Assembly (NCBI RefSeq): GCF_002870125.1
Contig: NZ_PNEO01000003.1
Location: 186,001-250,000 of the forward strand
Length of the DNA: 64,000 nucleotides
Reading direction: 5' to 3'
From: Burkholderia sp. WAC0059
GTDB taxonomy: Bacteria; Pseudomonadota; Gammaproteobacteria; Burkholderiales; Burkholderiaceae
The translations under genes and the position numbers were made by a program. Shown here in pieces: positions 36,919 through 47,128 of the stretch (the stretch's first letter is position 1; each line of letters starts with the position of its first letter). The notes beneath the pieces were generated by a model, which was given only the letters and a program-made list of their open reading frames with translations, had not been told where the DNA came from and made no database searches.

Positions 36919-38904
36919 ATGATCGGACGGATGCCGATGCTGGCGGAGGCTGGCGTGCTCGTCGTCGACGACGACCCGGCCGTTCTCGAACACACGCGTC
37001 TCTCGCTGGCGGGCGCGGGCGCCGCCGTGACGGGCTGCCCGAATCTCGACGACGCGATCGCGCTGCTCGGTGCGCAAACGCCGGACCTGCTCGTGCTCGA
37101 CGACCAGCTCGGCGGCCCGGAGACGGGACTCGATTTCTTCGTCCGTCTGCGGGCGTCGGGCATGCGGATTCCGGCCATTCTCGTGACCGATTTCGCCGAC
37201 GAATCGCGCGTGATCGCGGCGATGCGCGCGGGCGTGTCCGACGTCGTGCCGAAGTCGGGCGACTATCTCGGCTATCTGCCCGAGGCCGCGGCCCGCGTGC
37301 TGGCCCAGATCGACATGCAGCGCGCGTCCGCCGAGGCGTTGCTGCTGCGCGATCGTGAGGAACACTACCGGACGCTTTCGGAGGCGCTGCCGCACCTGGT
37401 GCTGACCTGCGGCGCGGACGGCAACTGCGATTTCGTCTCGACGCAATGGCTCGCCTACACGGGGCTCGACGAGGCGAGCTCGCTCGGGCTCGCGTGGCTC
37501 GACGCCGTCCATCCCGAGGACCGCGAAGAGATTCGCCACACGTGGCTGAGCGCGGTCGGCAGCGGCGCGACCGACTATCGGCACGAGCTGCGAATTCGTC
37601 GCCGCGACGGCATCTACCGCTGGTTCGACGTGCGCATCGTCGCGGTGCGCAACGCGCGCGGCGGAGTCAGCAAATGGTTCGGCAGTTGCACGGACATTCA
37701 CTCGCAGCACGAGTCGATCGAGGATCGCGAGCGGCTGCTGACGTCGGAGCAGGCCGCGCGGCAAGCGGCCGAGGAAGCCAACCGCGCGAAGGACCGCTTT
37801 CTGGCGATGCTTTCGCACGAGCTGCGCACGCCGCTCACGCCGGTGTTGGCCGGCACGCGGCTGCTCGAGCAAATTCCGGGGCTGCCCGACGCGGCTCGCG
37901 CGGGCGTGCGGATGATCCGCCGCAACATCGAGCTCGAGGCGCGGCTCATCGACGATCTGCTCGACCTCACGCGCGTCGCCAACGGCAAGCTGAGCCTCGC
38001 GCTCGAAACGGTGGACGTGCACGAGGTCATCGACAGCGTGCTCGAGCTGTTCCATAGCGAGATCCAGGTGAAGCAGCAGGACGTCCGCCTCGATCTGCGC
38101 GCCGAGCGGCATCACGTGCGCGGCGACCGGGCGCGACTGCAGCAGATGCTCTGGAACCTCGTGCGCAACGCTGCGAAATTCACGCCCGACGGCGGCTATA
38201 TCTTCGTGCGCACGCGCGACGACGAGACGGGACGGCTGCAGATCGAGGTCGAGGACACGGGCATCGGCATCGCGCCGGAGCAGATCGGCAAGCTGTTCAA
38301 CGCGTTCGAGCAGGGCAGCCACAACATGACGCGCCAGTTCGGCGGACTGGGGCTCGGCCTCGCGGTGACGAAGGCGCTGACCGACGCGCACGGCGGCAGC
38401 GTGGTGGCGCGCAGCCCGGGGCCGCATTGCGGCGCGACGTTCTCGATCACGCTGCCCGCCACCCAGCCGCAGCCCGAGGCGCCCGCGCCGCCGGACCGGC
38501 CCGGTTCGAACCCGGCGGGCCCGCTGAACATCCTGCTGATCGAGGACCACGAAGATACCGCCGAGGTCATGGCCCAACTGATCCGCTCGCTGGGCCACGA
38601 GGTCAGCGTGGCGGGGCGCGTGGCCGACGCGCTGGCGCTCACGCAGACGACCGCGTTCGATCTCGTGCTGAGCGACGTCGGCCTGCCCGACGGCACGGGG
38701 CTCGACTTCATCGATGCGTTCCGCCGCCGCAGCGCGGTCCCCGCCATCGCGCTCACGGGCTTTGGCACCGACGAGGACGTTCGCCGCTGCATCGAGGCGG
38801 GCTTCAGCTCGCATTTGACGAAGCCCGTGAACTTCGCCCAGCTCGAGCAGTTGATCGAGCAGGCCGGCAGCGGCCGGCTGGGCGAGGAGGACGGGGCGGG
38901 CTGA
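36919..38904 (+). CDS. Hybrid sensor histidine kinase, REC-PAS-HisKA-HATPase-REC
   Basis: A soluble 661-residue hybrid kinase with no membrane segment. Order: receiver (about 12-125) with acidic pocket DDD 17-19, phosphoacceptor near D61 (LLVLDDQL) and Lys in VVPKSGD; PAS domain (about 145-265, EEHYRTLSEALPHLVLTC); HisKA with H300 (LAMLSHELRTPLTP); HATPase_c with N, G1 (EDTGIGIAPEQ) and G2 (FGGLGLGLAVTKAL) boxes; second receiver (about 535-650) with D586 (LVLSDVGLPDG). A short coiled helix joins PAS to HisKA. No response regulator adjoins it, so partners are unknown. I chose the ATG at 36919; GGAGG is 11 bases upstream. An ATG at 36874 is in frame but unsupported. Confidence 0.9.
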   Translation: MIGRMPMLAEAGVLVVDDDPAVLEHTRLSLAGAGAAVTGCPNLDDAIALLGAQTPDLLVLDDQLGGPETGLDFFVRLRASGMRIPAILVTDFADESRVIAAMRAGVSDVVPKSGDYLGYLPEAAARVLAQIDMQRASAEALLLRDREEHYRTLSEALPHLVLTCGADGNCDFVSTQWLAYTGLDEASSLGLAWLDAVHPEDREEIRHTWLSAVGSGATDYRHELRIRRRDGIYRWFDVRIVAVRNARGGVSKWFGSCTDIHSQHESIEDRERLLTSEQAARQAAEEANRAKDRFLAMLSHELRTPLTPVLAGTRLLEQIPGLPDAARAGVRMIRRNIELEARLIDDLLDLTRVANGKLSLALETVDVHEVIDSVLELFHSEIQVKQQDVRLDLRAERHHVRGDRARLQQMLWNLVRNAAKFTPDGGYIFVRTRDDETGRLQIEVEDTGIGIAPEQIGKLFNAFEQGSHNMTRQFGGLGLGLAVTKALTDAHGGSVVARSPGPHCGATFSITLPATQPQPEAPAPPDRPGSNPAGPLNILLIEDHEDTAEVMAQLIRSLGHEVSVAGRVADALALTQTTAFDLVLSDVGLPDGTGLDFIDAFRRRSAVPAIALTGFGTDEDVRRCIEAGFSSHLTKPVNFAQLEQLIEQAGSGRLGEEDGAG

Positions 38905-38986
38905 GCCCGATGGCGCGTGATCGGCGCCTCGCGCCGTCGTTTCCGCAGGCCGGAGGGGCGTCGTCGCTCCCCGGAATTTCCAAAAG

Positions 38987-39025
38987 AATCGGGCCCGCGA
39001 CGCAGAAGCGAGGCGGGCCCGATTT
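38987..39025. terminator. Bidirectional terminator, hybrid kinase/mscL
   Basis: Stem AATCGGGCCCGC (38987-38998) and GCGGGCCCGATT (39013-39024) with a 14-base loop. Short A and T runs flank it. It lies between two convergent genes. Confidence 0.7.
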
Positions 39026-39070
39026 CCGGCGCATGGCCCGCGACGGGCCGTACACCGCGGCGGCGCGGTT

Positions 39071-39517
39071 TTAGCGCGGTGCGCTCTTGAGCGAATCGCG
39101 GATTTCGCGCAGCAGCAGGACGTCCTCGGGCGTCGGCGCCGGGGCGGCTTCTTCGGCCGGAGCCGGCTTGCGCAGTTTGTTGATGAACTTGACCATCAGG
39201 AAAATGATGAACGCCAGGATGATGAAGTTGATCAGCACCGTGATGAACGAGCCGTAACCGAATACGGCGACGCCCGCGGTTTGCAGGTCCTTGTACGAGT
39301 CGGGGTTGCCCTTGAAGCTGGCCGGAATGTCGCCGAGGCGGATGAACTTGTTCGAGAAGTCGAGGCCGCCGGTGACGACGCCGATGATCGGCATGATCAG
39401 ATCCTTGACCACCGAATTCACGATGTTCGAGAACGCGCCGCCGATGATGACGCCGATGGCGAGATCCATCACGTTGCCCTTGACGGCGAATTCCTTGAAT
39501 TCCTTGATTATGCTCAT
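39071..39517 (-). CDS. mscL: Large-conductance mechanosensitive channel
   Basis: A pentameric inner-membrane channel that opens under hypo-osmotic stress. The 148-residue product begins [20 protein letters not shown], the family N-terminal helix and start of TM1 ([18 protein letters not shown]). The periplasmic loop follows, then TM2 ([20 protein letters not shown]) and a C-terminal helix with an Ala/Pro/Glu linker. GGGAGAG about nine bases before the ATG (39517) supports this start; the longer frame is spurious. Confidence 0.96.
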   Translation of the reverse strand: MSIIKEFKEFAVKGNVMDLAIGVIIGGAFSNIVNSVVKDLIMPIIGVVTGGLDFSNKFIRLGDIPASFKGNPDSYKDLQTAGVAVFGYGSFITVLINFIILAFIIFLMVKFINKLRKPAPAEEAAPAPTPEDVLLLREIRDSLKSAPR

Positions 39518-39683
39518 AGGCAGACTCTCCCTGTGAAATTTCATATTGGGCGACCGCAAATACGGGCGCGATGGCGCAATGATAGCGAACGCGGGGGAAC
39601 AGCGGTAGCGACTTGAAGGTTCTTGACATCGTGGCGGCGGGATCCGCGCCCGCCGTCGCGCAATCTGGCGCGTCCCGGGTCGG

Positions 39684-40706
39684 TCAGGGCGCGCCCGTGC
39701 GCGAGCGCGCGAGCTGCGCGCCGAAGCTGACCGGATCGGTATTGGTGCCGCACAGGAGCACGCCGACGCGTTTGCCCTGGAGCGCATCGCGCAGCGGGCC
39801 GAGCAGGCCGGCCGTCGCGGCCGCGCAGGCCGGCTCCACGGCCAGTTTCAACTCGTCGAACAGCAGCCGCATCGCGATGCGCAGCGCATCGTCGGACACG
39901 GTGACGACCGCTTCGAGGTGCCGCCGGCACAACTCGTAGCTGTACTGCTCGGTGTGCGGCGACATCAGCGAATCGGCGATCGTCTGCATGTGGTCCATGC
40001 GCACCGTGCGATTGGCCGCGAAGCTGCGGCCCATCACGTCGGCGCCCTCGGGCTCGACGCCGTACACGCGCACGTGCGGGTTCGCGAGCCGCAGCGCCGT
40101 CGACACGCCCGCCGCGAGCCCGCCGCCGCCCACCGGCACGATCACGGCGTCGAGGTCGGGCGACTGCGTGGCCCACTCGTAGCCGAGCGTGGCCGTGCCG
40201 AGCACGGTCCGGTAGCCGTTGAACGGATGGACGAAATAACGGCCTTCCTCGGCCTCGATCCGGCGCACGATGTCGAACGCCTCGGCACTGTTGCGGGCCA
40301 TCACCACTTCGGCGCGGTACTGCCGGCACTGCTCGACGCGCGCCGGGCTCGCCGTGTGGAACAGCACGACCTTGGCGCCGATGCCGAGCCGCATGGCCGC
40401 ATAGGCGACCGCGATCGCATGGTTGCCGCCCGATACGCAGGTGACGCCCGCGCTGCGCTGCGCGGCGTCGAGCGAAAGCAGATGGGCGAAGGCGCCACGC
40501 ACCTTGAAGCTGCCGCTCGCCTGCAGCAGTTCGAACTTGAAGTTGACGAGCGTGTCGTCGAGGCCGGGCAGGTCGTGGCGCTCGAAGACCGGCGTGCGCC
40601 GCACCCAGGGCGCAAGCGCGAAATGCTGGGCGGCGATGTCGTCGAGCGTGGGAATCGCTTCCCCGTCGATGGTCGGGCCTGCGTGCTGCGGCGAACCGGT
40701 GGACAT
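39684..40706 (-). CDS. Threonine/serine dehydratase family PLP enzyme
   Basis: A fold-type II PLP enzyme of 340 residues, usually annotated threonine dehydratase or threonine/serine dehydratase. The PLP lysine is K68 in [24 protein letters not shown] and [14 protein letters not shown] are the Asn and phosphate-binding loops. The C-terminal [15 protein letters not shown] matches the family (usually CGGN; here CGTN). There is no ACT domain, so it is of the catabolic type or a relative such as hydroxyaspartate dehydratase or a racemase. It follows argE by 26 bases on the same strand and is probably co-transcribed. Confidence 0.87.
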   Translation of the reverse strand: MSTGSPQHAGPTIDGEAIPTLDDIAAQHFALAPWVRRTPVFERHDLPGLDDTLVNFKFELLQASGSFKVRGAFAHLLSLDAAQRSAGVTCVSGGNHAIAVAYAAMRLGIGAKVVLFHTASPARVEQCRQYRAEVVMARNSAEAFDIVRRIEAEEGRYFVHPFNGYRTVLGTATLGYEWATQSPDLDAVIVPVGGGGLAAGVSTALRLANPHVRVYGVEPEGADVMGRSFAANRTVRMDHMQTIADSLMSPHTEQYSYELCRRHLEAVVTVSDDALRIAMRLLFDELKLAVEPACAAATAGLLGPLRDALQGKRVGVLLCGTNTDPVSFGAQLARSRTGAP

Positions 40707-40732
40707 GGCGGGAGCCGGTGGGCGACCTGGGC

Positions 40733-41965
40733 TTACTGACGCGGCAGCGCGTCCACCGACATGCCGTGAACGAACTTGCGCAGGAAATCCTCGCAGGCGC
40801 CCAGTTGCTCGAGGGCGACGAACTCGTTGGCCTTGTGCGCCTGCTGGATGTCGCCGGGCCCGCAGATCACGCTGGGAATGCCGGCGCGCGCGAACAGGCC
40901 CGCCTCGGTGCCGTAGGCGACCTTGCGGCGCGTGTCGTCGGCGGTCAGCGCGCGCACGAGTTGCGTGACGGCGGCCTGCTCGGTGGCGTCGAGCCCGGGC
41001 GCCGAGGCAAGCTTCGTGAACTCGATCGCGCCGACCGCGTGTTCGCGCTGCATCTTCGGCAGCAGCGTTTCGCGCGCGTATTGCTCGATGCGCGCGAAGA
41101 TCGCGTCCGGGTCGAGCGTCGGCAGATTGCGGAATTCGAAGTCGAAACGGCACTCGGCCGGGACGGTGTTGATCGCGTTGCCGCCTTCGATCGTGCTCGT
41201 CTGCGCGGTCGTGAACGGCACGTCGAACAGCTCGTCGAACGGGCCCTGCGCGCGGAACTGATCGGCGAGGTCGCGGATGTGGCAGATGAGCCGTGCCGCG
41301 TATTCGATGGCATTCAGGCCGCGCGGCGTCAGCGACGAATGCGCGGCCTGGCCGCGCACGCAGCAGCGGTAGGTGTTGATGCCCTTGTGGGCGATGACGG
41401 GGCGCATGCTGGTCGGCTCGCCGACGATGCAGCCCTCGGGCGCGACGCCGCGCTTCACGAGTTCCTCGATCATCAGCGGCGCGCCGGCGCAGCCCACTTC
41501 CTCGTCGAACGAGAGCGCGAAATGAATGGGTTTCGCGAGTTTCGTCTGCTGCATGAGCGGCACGAGCGAGAGCGCCGCGCCGATGAAGCCCTTCATGTCG
41601 CAGGTGCCGCGACCGTAGAGCAGGCCATCGCGGATTTCGGGGCGAAACGGATCGCTGTCCCACTGCTGGCCGTCGACCGGCACGACGTCGGTGTGGCCCG
41701 ACAGCACGATGCCGCCGTGCGTCGTGCCGTCGTGGGCGGGCAGCGTCGCGAACAGGTTCGCCCACTTGCCGCTCTGGTCATGCGTGATCGTCGTCTCGAC
41801 GCCGCGGGCGCGCAGGTCGTCGCGCACGACTTCGATGAGCGCGAGGTTCGGGTTGCGGCTCACCGTATCCATCGAGACGAGGCGTTCGACCCAGGGCAGC
41901 GATGCGGGCAGGTCGGCGGAGGACGGTGTGGCGGTTTGCGCTGACGCGGCGGCGACGGACGACAT
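40733..41965 (-). CDS. argE: Acetylornithine deacetylase (M20 family)
   Basis: A zinc-dependent M20 hydrolase of 410 residues that removes the acetyl group from N-acetylornithine in arginine synthesis. Metal-binding motifs are GHTDVVPVDGQQW (His, Asp) and GRGTCDMKGFIGA. The catalytic Glu is in FDEEVGCAGAPL, and further ligands lie in EPTSMRPVIAHKG and near the C terminus (CGPGDIQQAHKANEF). The ATG at 41965 has GGAG seven bases before it; the much longer open frame upstream is mfd shadow. Confidence 0.92.
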   Translation of the reverse strand: MSSVAAASAQTATPSSADLPASLPWVERLVSMDTVSRNPNLALIEVVRDDLRARGVETTITHDQSGKWANLFATLPAHDGTTHGGIVLSGHTDVVPVDGQQWDSDPFRPEIRDGLLYGRGTCDMKGFIGAALSLVPLMQQTKLAKPIHFALSFDEEVGCAGAPLMIEELVKRGVAPEGCIVGEPTSMRPVIAHKGINTYRCCVRGQAAHSSLTPRGLNAIEYAARLICHIRDLADQFRAQGPFDELFDVPFTTAQTSTIEGGNAINTVPAECRFDFEFRNLPTLDPDAIFARIEQYARETLLPKMQREHAVGAIEFTKLASAPGLDATEQAAVTQLVRALTADDTRRKVAYGTEAGLFARAGIPSVICGPGDIQQAHKANEFVALEQLGACEDFLRKFVHGMSVDALPRQ

Positions 41966-42123
41966 GACGGAACTCCAGCGTGTGTGTCGTCCCATTATTA
42001 CCCAAAAAGTCGCAGCCAACCAAAAGGCATACGGCGGGCATACGGCAGGTCGATCGCGGACCGACCGGTCCCGCCGCGCATGATGCATTGCAACATGCGC
42101 GGCGGCGAAGCCCGGAGCGACGC

Positions 42124-45100
42124 TCAGCGGAGCGCGGCGGCGGCCGTCGCGCGCGCTGGCGCGCCGAGCGCGCGCAGCGTTTCCTTCACCGTGGCGACGC
42201 GCACCGCGAAGTCGGGACTGCGCGCCTCGATGCGCAGCCGGTCCTGTCCCGCGAGCTTGATGTGCCGGTGCTTCTGCACCATCTCGATGATGCGCATGGC
42301 GTCGACGGGCGGATTCGGCACGAACTGCAGGCCGATGACGGCCTCGCCCGCGTCGATCTTCGAGATGCCGAGCGGCTTCGCGGCGAGCCGCAGCCGGTGT
42401 GTTTCGATCAGCGCCTGGGCCTGCGGCGGCATCTTGCCGAAACGGTCGATCAGCTCTTCCTGGATGGCGTCGATGGCGTCGTCGTGCTCGCAGTTGGCGA
42501 GCCGCTTGTAGAGCGACAGGCGCTCCTGGACGTCGCCGCAATAGTCGGCAGGCAGGATCGCCGGCGCGTGCAGATTGATTTCCGTCGTCGCCGCGAGCGG
42601 CGCGTTCAGGTCCGGCTCGCGGCCTTCCTTGAGCGCCTTCACGGCGTCGTTGAGCATGTCCGTGTAGAGCTGGAAGCCGATCTCGTGAATCTCGCCCGAC
42701 TGCTTGTCGCCGAGCACTTCGCCCGTGCCGCGGATTTCGAGGTCGTGCATCGCCAGGTAGAAGCCCGCGCCGAGCTCCTCCATCTGCTGGATCGCCTCGA
42801 GCCGGCGCTGCGCCTGCTTCGTGAGCCCCTGCGGGTCGTGCACGAGCAGGTAGGCGTAGGCCTGGTGATGCGAGCGGCCGACGCGGCCGCGCAACTGGTG
42901 AAGCTGCGCGAGCCCGAACTTGTCCGAGCGATGGATCAGGATCGTGTTCGCGCTCGGCACGTCGATGCCGGTTTCGATGATCGTCGTGCAGAGCAGCACG
43001 TTCGCGCGCTGGGCGACGAAGTCGCGCATCACGCTCTCCAGCTCGCGCTCGTGCATCTGGCCGTGCGCGACCGCGATGCGCGCCTCGGGCACGAGCGCCT
43101 CGAGCATGGCGCGGCGGTTCTCGATGGTTTCGACCTCGTTGTGGAGGAAGTACACCTGGCCGCCGCGCTTCAGCTCGCGCAGCATCGCCTCGCGAATCAC
43201 GCCGTCCTCCTCGCGCCGCACGAAGGTCTTGATCGCGAGGCGCTTCTGTGGCGCGGTCGCGATGACCGAGAAGTCGCGCAGGCCCTCGAGCGCCATGCCG
43301 AGCGTGCGCGGGATCGGCGTCGCGGTCAGCGTGAGCACGTCCACCTCGGCGCGCAACGCCTTGAGCGCCTCCTTCTGGCGTACGCCGAAGCGGTGTTCCT
43401 CGTCGATGATGACGAGCCCGAGCCGCTTGAACTGCACGTCCGACGAGAGCAGCTTGTGCGTGCCGATCACGATGTCGACGCTGCCTTCGTTGATCTGCTG
43501 GATGGCCGCGCCGATTTCTTTCGCGGACTTGAAGCGCGAAAGCTCGGCGATGCGCACCGGCCAGTCGGCGAAGCGGTTGGTGAAGGTCTGCGTGTGCTGC
43601 TCGGCGAGCAGCGTCGTCGGCGAGAGGATCGCCACCTGTTTGCCGCCCATCACCGCGATGAACGCGGCGCGCAGCGCCACCTCGGTCTTGCCGAAGCCGA
43701 CGTCGCCGCAGACGAGCCGGTCCATCGGCTTGCCGCTCGTCATGTCGCCGATCACGGCCGCGATGGCGGCCGCCTGGTCGGGCGTTTCCTCGAAGCCGAA
43801 GCTCTCGGCGAACTTCACGTAGTCGCGCGGTTCGAGCATGAACGCGTGGCCCTCTCGCGCGGCCCGGCGCGCATAGAGATTCAGCAGCTCGGCGGCCGTG
43901 TCGCGAATCTGCTGGGCGGCCTTGCGGCGCGCCTTTTCCCACTGGCCGGAGCCGAGCGCGTGCAGCGGCGCGCTGTCGGGGTCCGCGCCGCTGTAGCGCG
44001 AGATGACGTGTAGTTGCGCGACCGGCACGTAGAGCTTGCTGCCGCCCGCGTATTCGAGGTGCAGGAACTCGGTCTCGCCCTCGCCGAGATCCATCGCGAC
44101 GAGCCCGTGGTAGCGGCCGATGCCGTGTTGCGCGTGCACGACCGGGTCGCCGACTTTCAGCTCGGAGAGGTCGCGCACCATCGAGTCGACGCTGCTCGCC
44201 TGCTCCTGGCGGCGGCGTCCGGTGCGGCGCGCGAGCGGGCCGTACAGCTCGGTCTCGGTGACGACGGCGAGGCCCTCGGCGGGCAAGGCGAAGCCGCTCG
44301 AGAGCGGGGCGACGCACAGCGAGAAATGCGCGTCGGCGCGCAGCCAGTCCTCGTAGCTGTCGGCCGAAGCGGGTTTCATCCGATGCTCGGCGAAGAGCTG
44401 CGAGACGGTCTCGCGCCGTCCGGCCGATTCGACCGCGAACAGGACGCGGTTCGGCGTGGCGTCGAGCCAGGCGCGCAGCGCGGCGACGGGGTCGTCGGCA
44501 TGGCGGTCGAGCGAGAGACTCGGCAGCCCCGTCGCCCAGCCGCCCGCGCCGGCCGGCAGGACGAGCCGCGCGAACGGTTTGGCGAGCGCGAAGAAGTCCT
44601 CGTCGCTGAGAAACAGGCGGTCCGGCTCGAGGATCGGCCGCTCGCGGTCGTGCGAGAGGAAGCTATGGCGCTGCTTCGTGTCGGCCGTGAAACGCCGGAT
44701 GGCCGCCTCGAGGTCGCCGCAGAAGACGAGCTGCGCGTCCGGCGGCAGGTAGTGGAAGAGCGTCGCGGTTTCGTCGAAGAAGAGCGGCAGGTAGTATTCG
44801 ATGCCCGCCGACGGCACGCCGTTGCCGATGTCCCGATAGATCGTCGCGCGGCTCGGGTCGCCCTCGAACACCTCGCGCCAGCGGCTGCGAAACGCCGTGC
44901 GCGCGGCCTCGTCGAACGGGAACTCGCGGCCCGGCAGCAGGCGCACGTCGCGCACCGGGTAGAGGCTGCGCTGCGAGTCCGGGTCGAACGCGCGGATCGA
45001 GTCGACCTGGTCGTCGAACAGGTCGATCCGGTAGGGCAGCGGCGAGCCCATCGGAAAGAGGTCGATGAGCGAGCCGCGCACGCAGTACTCGCCGGGCCGC

Positions 45101-45624
45101 ACGACCTGGCTCACGTGTTCGTAGCCGGCCAGCGTCAGTTGCGCCTTGAGCTTCGCCTCGTCGAGCCGCTCGCCCTGCGAGAACGAGAACGTGTAGGCGG
45201 CGAGGAACGAGGCCGGCGGCATGCGGTAGAGCGCCGTCGTCGCGGGCACGAGCAGGATGTCGCAACGGTTCTCGCCGAGGTCGTGCAGCGTCGCGAGCCG
45301 CTCGGAGACGAGGTCCTGGTGCGGCGAAAACGTGTCGTACGGCAGCGTTTCCCAGTCGGGCAGCAGGCGTACGCGCGCCTCGGGGGCGAAGAACGGAATT
45401 TCCTGGGCGAGCCGTTGCGCGTCCACGGCGCTCGCGCAGACGACGGCGATGAGCGGCGCCCGCTCGCGCGAGGCCTCGCGGTAGCGGGCGATGAGGAGGG
45501 CATCGGACGAGCCGTGCGTGCCGTCGAACGCGAAGCGCTGGCCCGGCTTGACGAGGGCGACGGGCAGGGCGGACGCGACGGGTGACGGGGACTGCGACGG
45601 CGATGAAGCGGTGGTATCAGGCAT
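42124..45624 (-). CDS. mfd: Transcription-repair coupling factor Mfd
   Basis: A DNA translocase that pushes stalled RNA polymerase off DNA lesions and recruits UvrA. The 1166-residue protein has the UvrB-like N terminus (PDWETLPYDTFSPHQDLVSE), the RNA polymerase-interacting CarD-like domain (LKVGDPVVHAQHGIGRYHGL), and the RecG-like helicase with Walker A (CGDVGFGKTEVALRA), DEEH (IIDEEHRFGVRQ), and ETGIDVPSANTILI plus QLRGRVGRSHHQAYA. The TRCF domain (PADYCGDVQERLSLYKRLA) ends it. It is divergent from ispD. Confidence 0.96.
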   Translation of the reverse strand: MPDTTASSPSQSPSPVASALPVALVKPGQRFAFDGTHGSSDALLIARYREASRERAPLIAVVCASAVDAQRLAQEIPFFAPEARVRLLPDWETLPYDTFSPHQDLVSERLATLHDLGENRCDILLVPATTALYRMPPASFLAAYTFSFSQGERLDEAKLKAQLTLAGYEHVSQVVRPGEYCVRGSLIDLFPMGSPLPYRIDLFDDQVDSIRAFDPDSQRSLYPVRDVRLLPGREFPFDEAARTAFRSRWREVFEGDPSRATIYRDIGNGVPSAGIEYYLPLFFDETATLFHYLPPDAQLVFCGDLEAAIRRFTADTKQRHSFLSHDRERPILEPDRLFLSDEDFFALAKPFARLVLPAGAGGWATGLPSLSLDRHADDPVAALRAWLDATPNRVLFAVESAGRRETVSQLFAEHRMKPASADSYEDWLRADAHFSLCVAPLSSGFALPAEGLAVVTETELYGPLARRTGRRRQEQASSVDSMVRDLSELKVGDPVVHAQHGIGRYHGLVAMDLGEGETEFLHLEYAGGSKLYVPVAQLHVISRYSGADPDSAPLHALGSGQWEKARRKAAQQIRDTAAELLNLYARRAAREGHAFMLEPRDYVKFAESFGFEETPDQAAAIAAVIGDMTSGKPMDRLVCGDVGFGKTEVALRAAFIAVMGGKQVAILSPTTLLAEQHTQTFTNRFADWPVRIAELSRFKSAKEIGAAIQQINEGSVDIVIGTHKLLSSDVQFKRLGLVIIDEEHRFGVRQKEALKALRAEVDVLTLTATPIPRTLGMALEGLRDFSVIATAPQKRLAIKTFVRREEDGVIREAMLRELKRGGQVYFLHNEVETIENRRAMLEALVPEARIAVAHGQMHERELESVMRDFVAQRANVLLCTTIIETGIDVPSANTILIHRSDKFGLAQLHQLRGRVGRSHHQAYAYLLVHDPQGLTKQAQRRLEAIQQMEELGAGFYLAMHDLEIRGTGEVLGDKQSGEIHEIGFQLYTDMLNDAVKALKEGREPDLNAPLAATTEINLHAPAILPADYCGDVQERLSLYKRLANCEHDDAIDAIQEELIDRFGKMPPQAQALIETHRLRLAAKPLGISKIDAGEAVIGLQFVPNPPVDAMRIIEMVQKHRHIKLAGQDRLRIEARSPDFAVRVATVKETLRALGAPARATAAAALR

Positions 45625-45778
45625 GGGAAGCGGGAGGGCCTTTGGGGGCTCGAATACCGTAGACCTTATCCCGCCGACATGACATGGCCGGATACGCGGG
45701 TTGCCGGTCTACGGAGGAACGGCAAAGGACCTATTATAAAATCCGTCCCTTACTTTGACTTTTTCGGTTCGCGCCACC

Positions 45779-46492
45779 TTGAGTTCCCGTCTTTTCGCGC
45801 TGATTCCCTGTGCCGGCACCGGCAGCCGCTCGGGCTCGGCCATTCCGAAGCAGTATCGCACCGTTGCCGGCCGCGACTTGCTGCACTACACGCTCGCGGC
45901 GTTCGACGCCTGCAGCGAGTTCGCCCAGACGCTCGTGGTGATCGCGCCCGACGACACGCATTTCGACGCCCGCCGCTTCAGCGGTCTGCGCTTCGCCGTC
46001 CAGCGCTGCGGCGGCGCCTCGCGCCAGGCGTCGGTCCATAACGGGCTCGAGGCGCTTGCCGCGTTCGGCGCGCGCGACGACGATTGGGTGCTCGTCCACG
46101 ACGCGGCCCGTCCCGGCATCACGCCCGCGCTGATCCGCTCGCTCGTCGACGCGCTGCGCGACGATCCGGTGGGCGGCATCGTCGCGCTGCCCGTGGCCGA
46201 CACGCTCAAGCGCGCGGTACCCGGAGAGGGCGGCGCGCGCATCGCGCGGACCGAGGCGCGCGACGGGCTCTGGCAGGCGCAGACCCCGCAGATGTTCCGC
46301 ATCGGCATGCTGCGCGGCGCGATCGAGCGGGCGCAGCAGGACGGCCACGACCTGACCGACGAGGCGAGCGCGATCGAGTGGCTCGGCCACTCGCCGCGCC
46401 TCGTGCAGGGCAGCCTGCGCAACTTCAAGGTCACGTACCCCGAAGACTTCGATCTCGCCGAGGCGTTTCTGCGGCGGCCCGATACGGATTGA
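45779..46492 (+). CDS. ispD: 2-C-methyl-D-erythritol 4-phosphate cytidylyltransferase
   Basis: Third step of the MEP isoprenoid pathway: forms CDP-methylerythritol. The 237-residue product carries the nucleotide-binding motif [14 protein letters not shown] and [16 protein letters not shown], then [14 protein letters not shown] and VADTLKR. No ATG lies in the right place; TTG at 45779 gives [12 protein letters not shown], matching the N terminus of homologues I recall, while a TTG at 45755 adds eight residues. A TATTATAAAAT stretch at 45732-45742 is a likely -10 region. ispF follows after 63 bases. Confidence 0.94.
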   Translation: MSSRLFALIPCAGTGSRSGSAIPKQYRTVAGRDLLHYTLAAFDACSEFAQTLVVIAPDDTHFDARRFSGLRFAVQRCGGASRQASVHNGLEALAAFGARDDDWVLVHDAARPGITPALIRSLVDALRDDPVGGIVALPVADTLKRAVPGEGGARIARTEARDGLWQAQTPQMFRIGMLRGAIERAQQDGHDLTDEASAIEWLGHSPRLVQGSLRNFKVTYPEDFDLAEAFLRRPDTD

Positions 46493-46555
46493 CATCGTCC
46501 CCGGCGGTTTGCCGCCGACGTTCCCCGCAACGCCCATTACACGGAACTCTTACGC

Positions 46556-47035
46556 ATGGACATCAGAATCGGACAAGGCTACGACGTGCACGCCCTCGTG
46601 CCCGGACGGCCGCTCATCATCGGCGGCGTGACGATTCCCTACGACCGCGGCCTGCTCGGCCACTCGGATGCGGACGTACTGCTGCATGCCGTTACCGACG
46701 CGCTGTTCGGCGCGGCGGCGCTCGGCGACATCGGCCGGCACTTTCCCGATACCGATGCGCGCTTTTCCGGCGCGAACAGCCGCGTGTTGCTGCGCGAGTG
46801 CGCGGCGCGCATCGCCCAGGCGGGCTTCGCGATCAGCAACGTCGACAGCACGGTGATCGCCCAGGCGCCCAAGCTCGCGCCGTACATCGACGCGATGCGC
46901 GCCGCCATTTCGGAAGACTTGCAGCTTCCGGTCGAGCGCGTCAACGTGAAGGCCAAGACCAACGAAAAGCTCGGCTATCTGGGCCGCGGCGAAGGCATCG
47001 AGGCCCAGGCCGCGGTGCTGCTCACGCGTCCGTAA
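46556..47035 (+). CDS. ispF: 2-C-methyl-D-erythritol 2,4-cyclodiphosphate synthase
   Basis: Fifth step of the MEP pathway. The 159-residue trimeric enzyme has the metal ligands D10 and H12 ([10 protein letters not shown]) and the third His in [14 protein letters not shown]. The segments [16 protein letters not shown] and [19 protein letters not shown] are standard. It is separate from ispD rather than fused. Start ATG at 46556. Confidence 0.97.
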   Translation: MDIRIGQGYDVHALVPGRPLIIGGVTIPYDRGLLGHSDADVLLHAVTDALFGAAALGDIGRHFPDTDARFSGANSRVLLRECAARIAQAGFAISNVDSTVIAQAPKLAPYIDAMRAAISEDLQLPVERVNVKAKTNEKLGYLGRGEGIEAQAAVLLTRP

Positions 47036-47128
47036 CGGCGCACCCGGACTGCGCGTCGGCGAAGGACCGGATGGCGGGGCCAGGCCGATAAGGCGTCCGG
47101 CGCGAAGCGAGGCCGGAACGCGCGTTGC

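Noticed and set aside
36344-36930. Several overlapping short plus-strand frames before the hybrid kinase
   Set aside because: They exclude one another, are Arg/Ala-rich and have no start signals.
40733-44317. Apparent 1194-residue minus-strand frame
   Set aside because: Only the argE part (40733-41965) is real; the rest is out-of-frame mfd.
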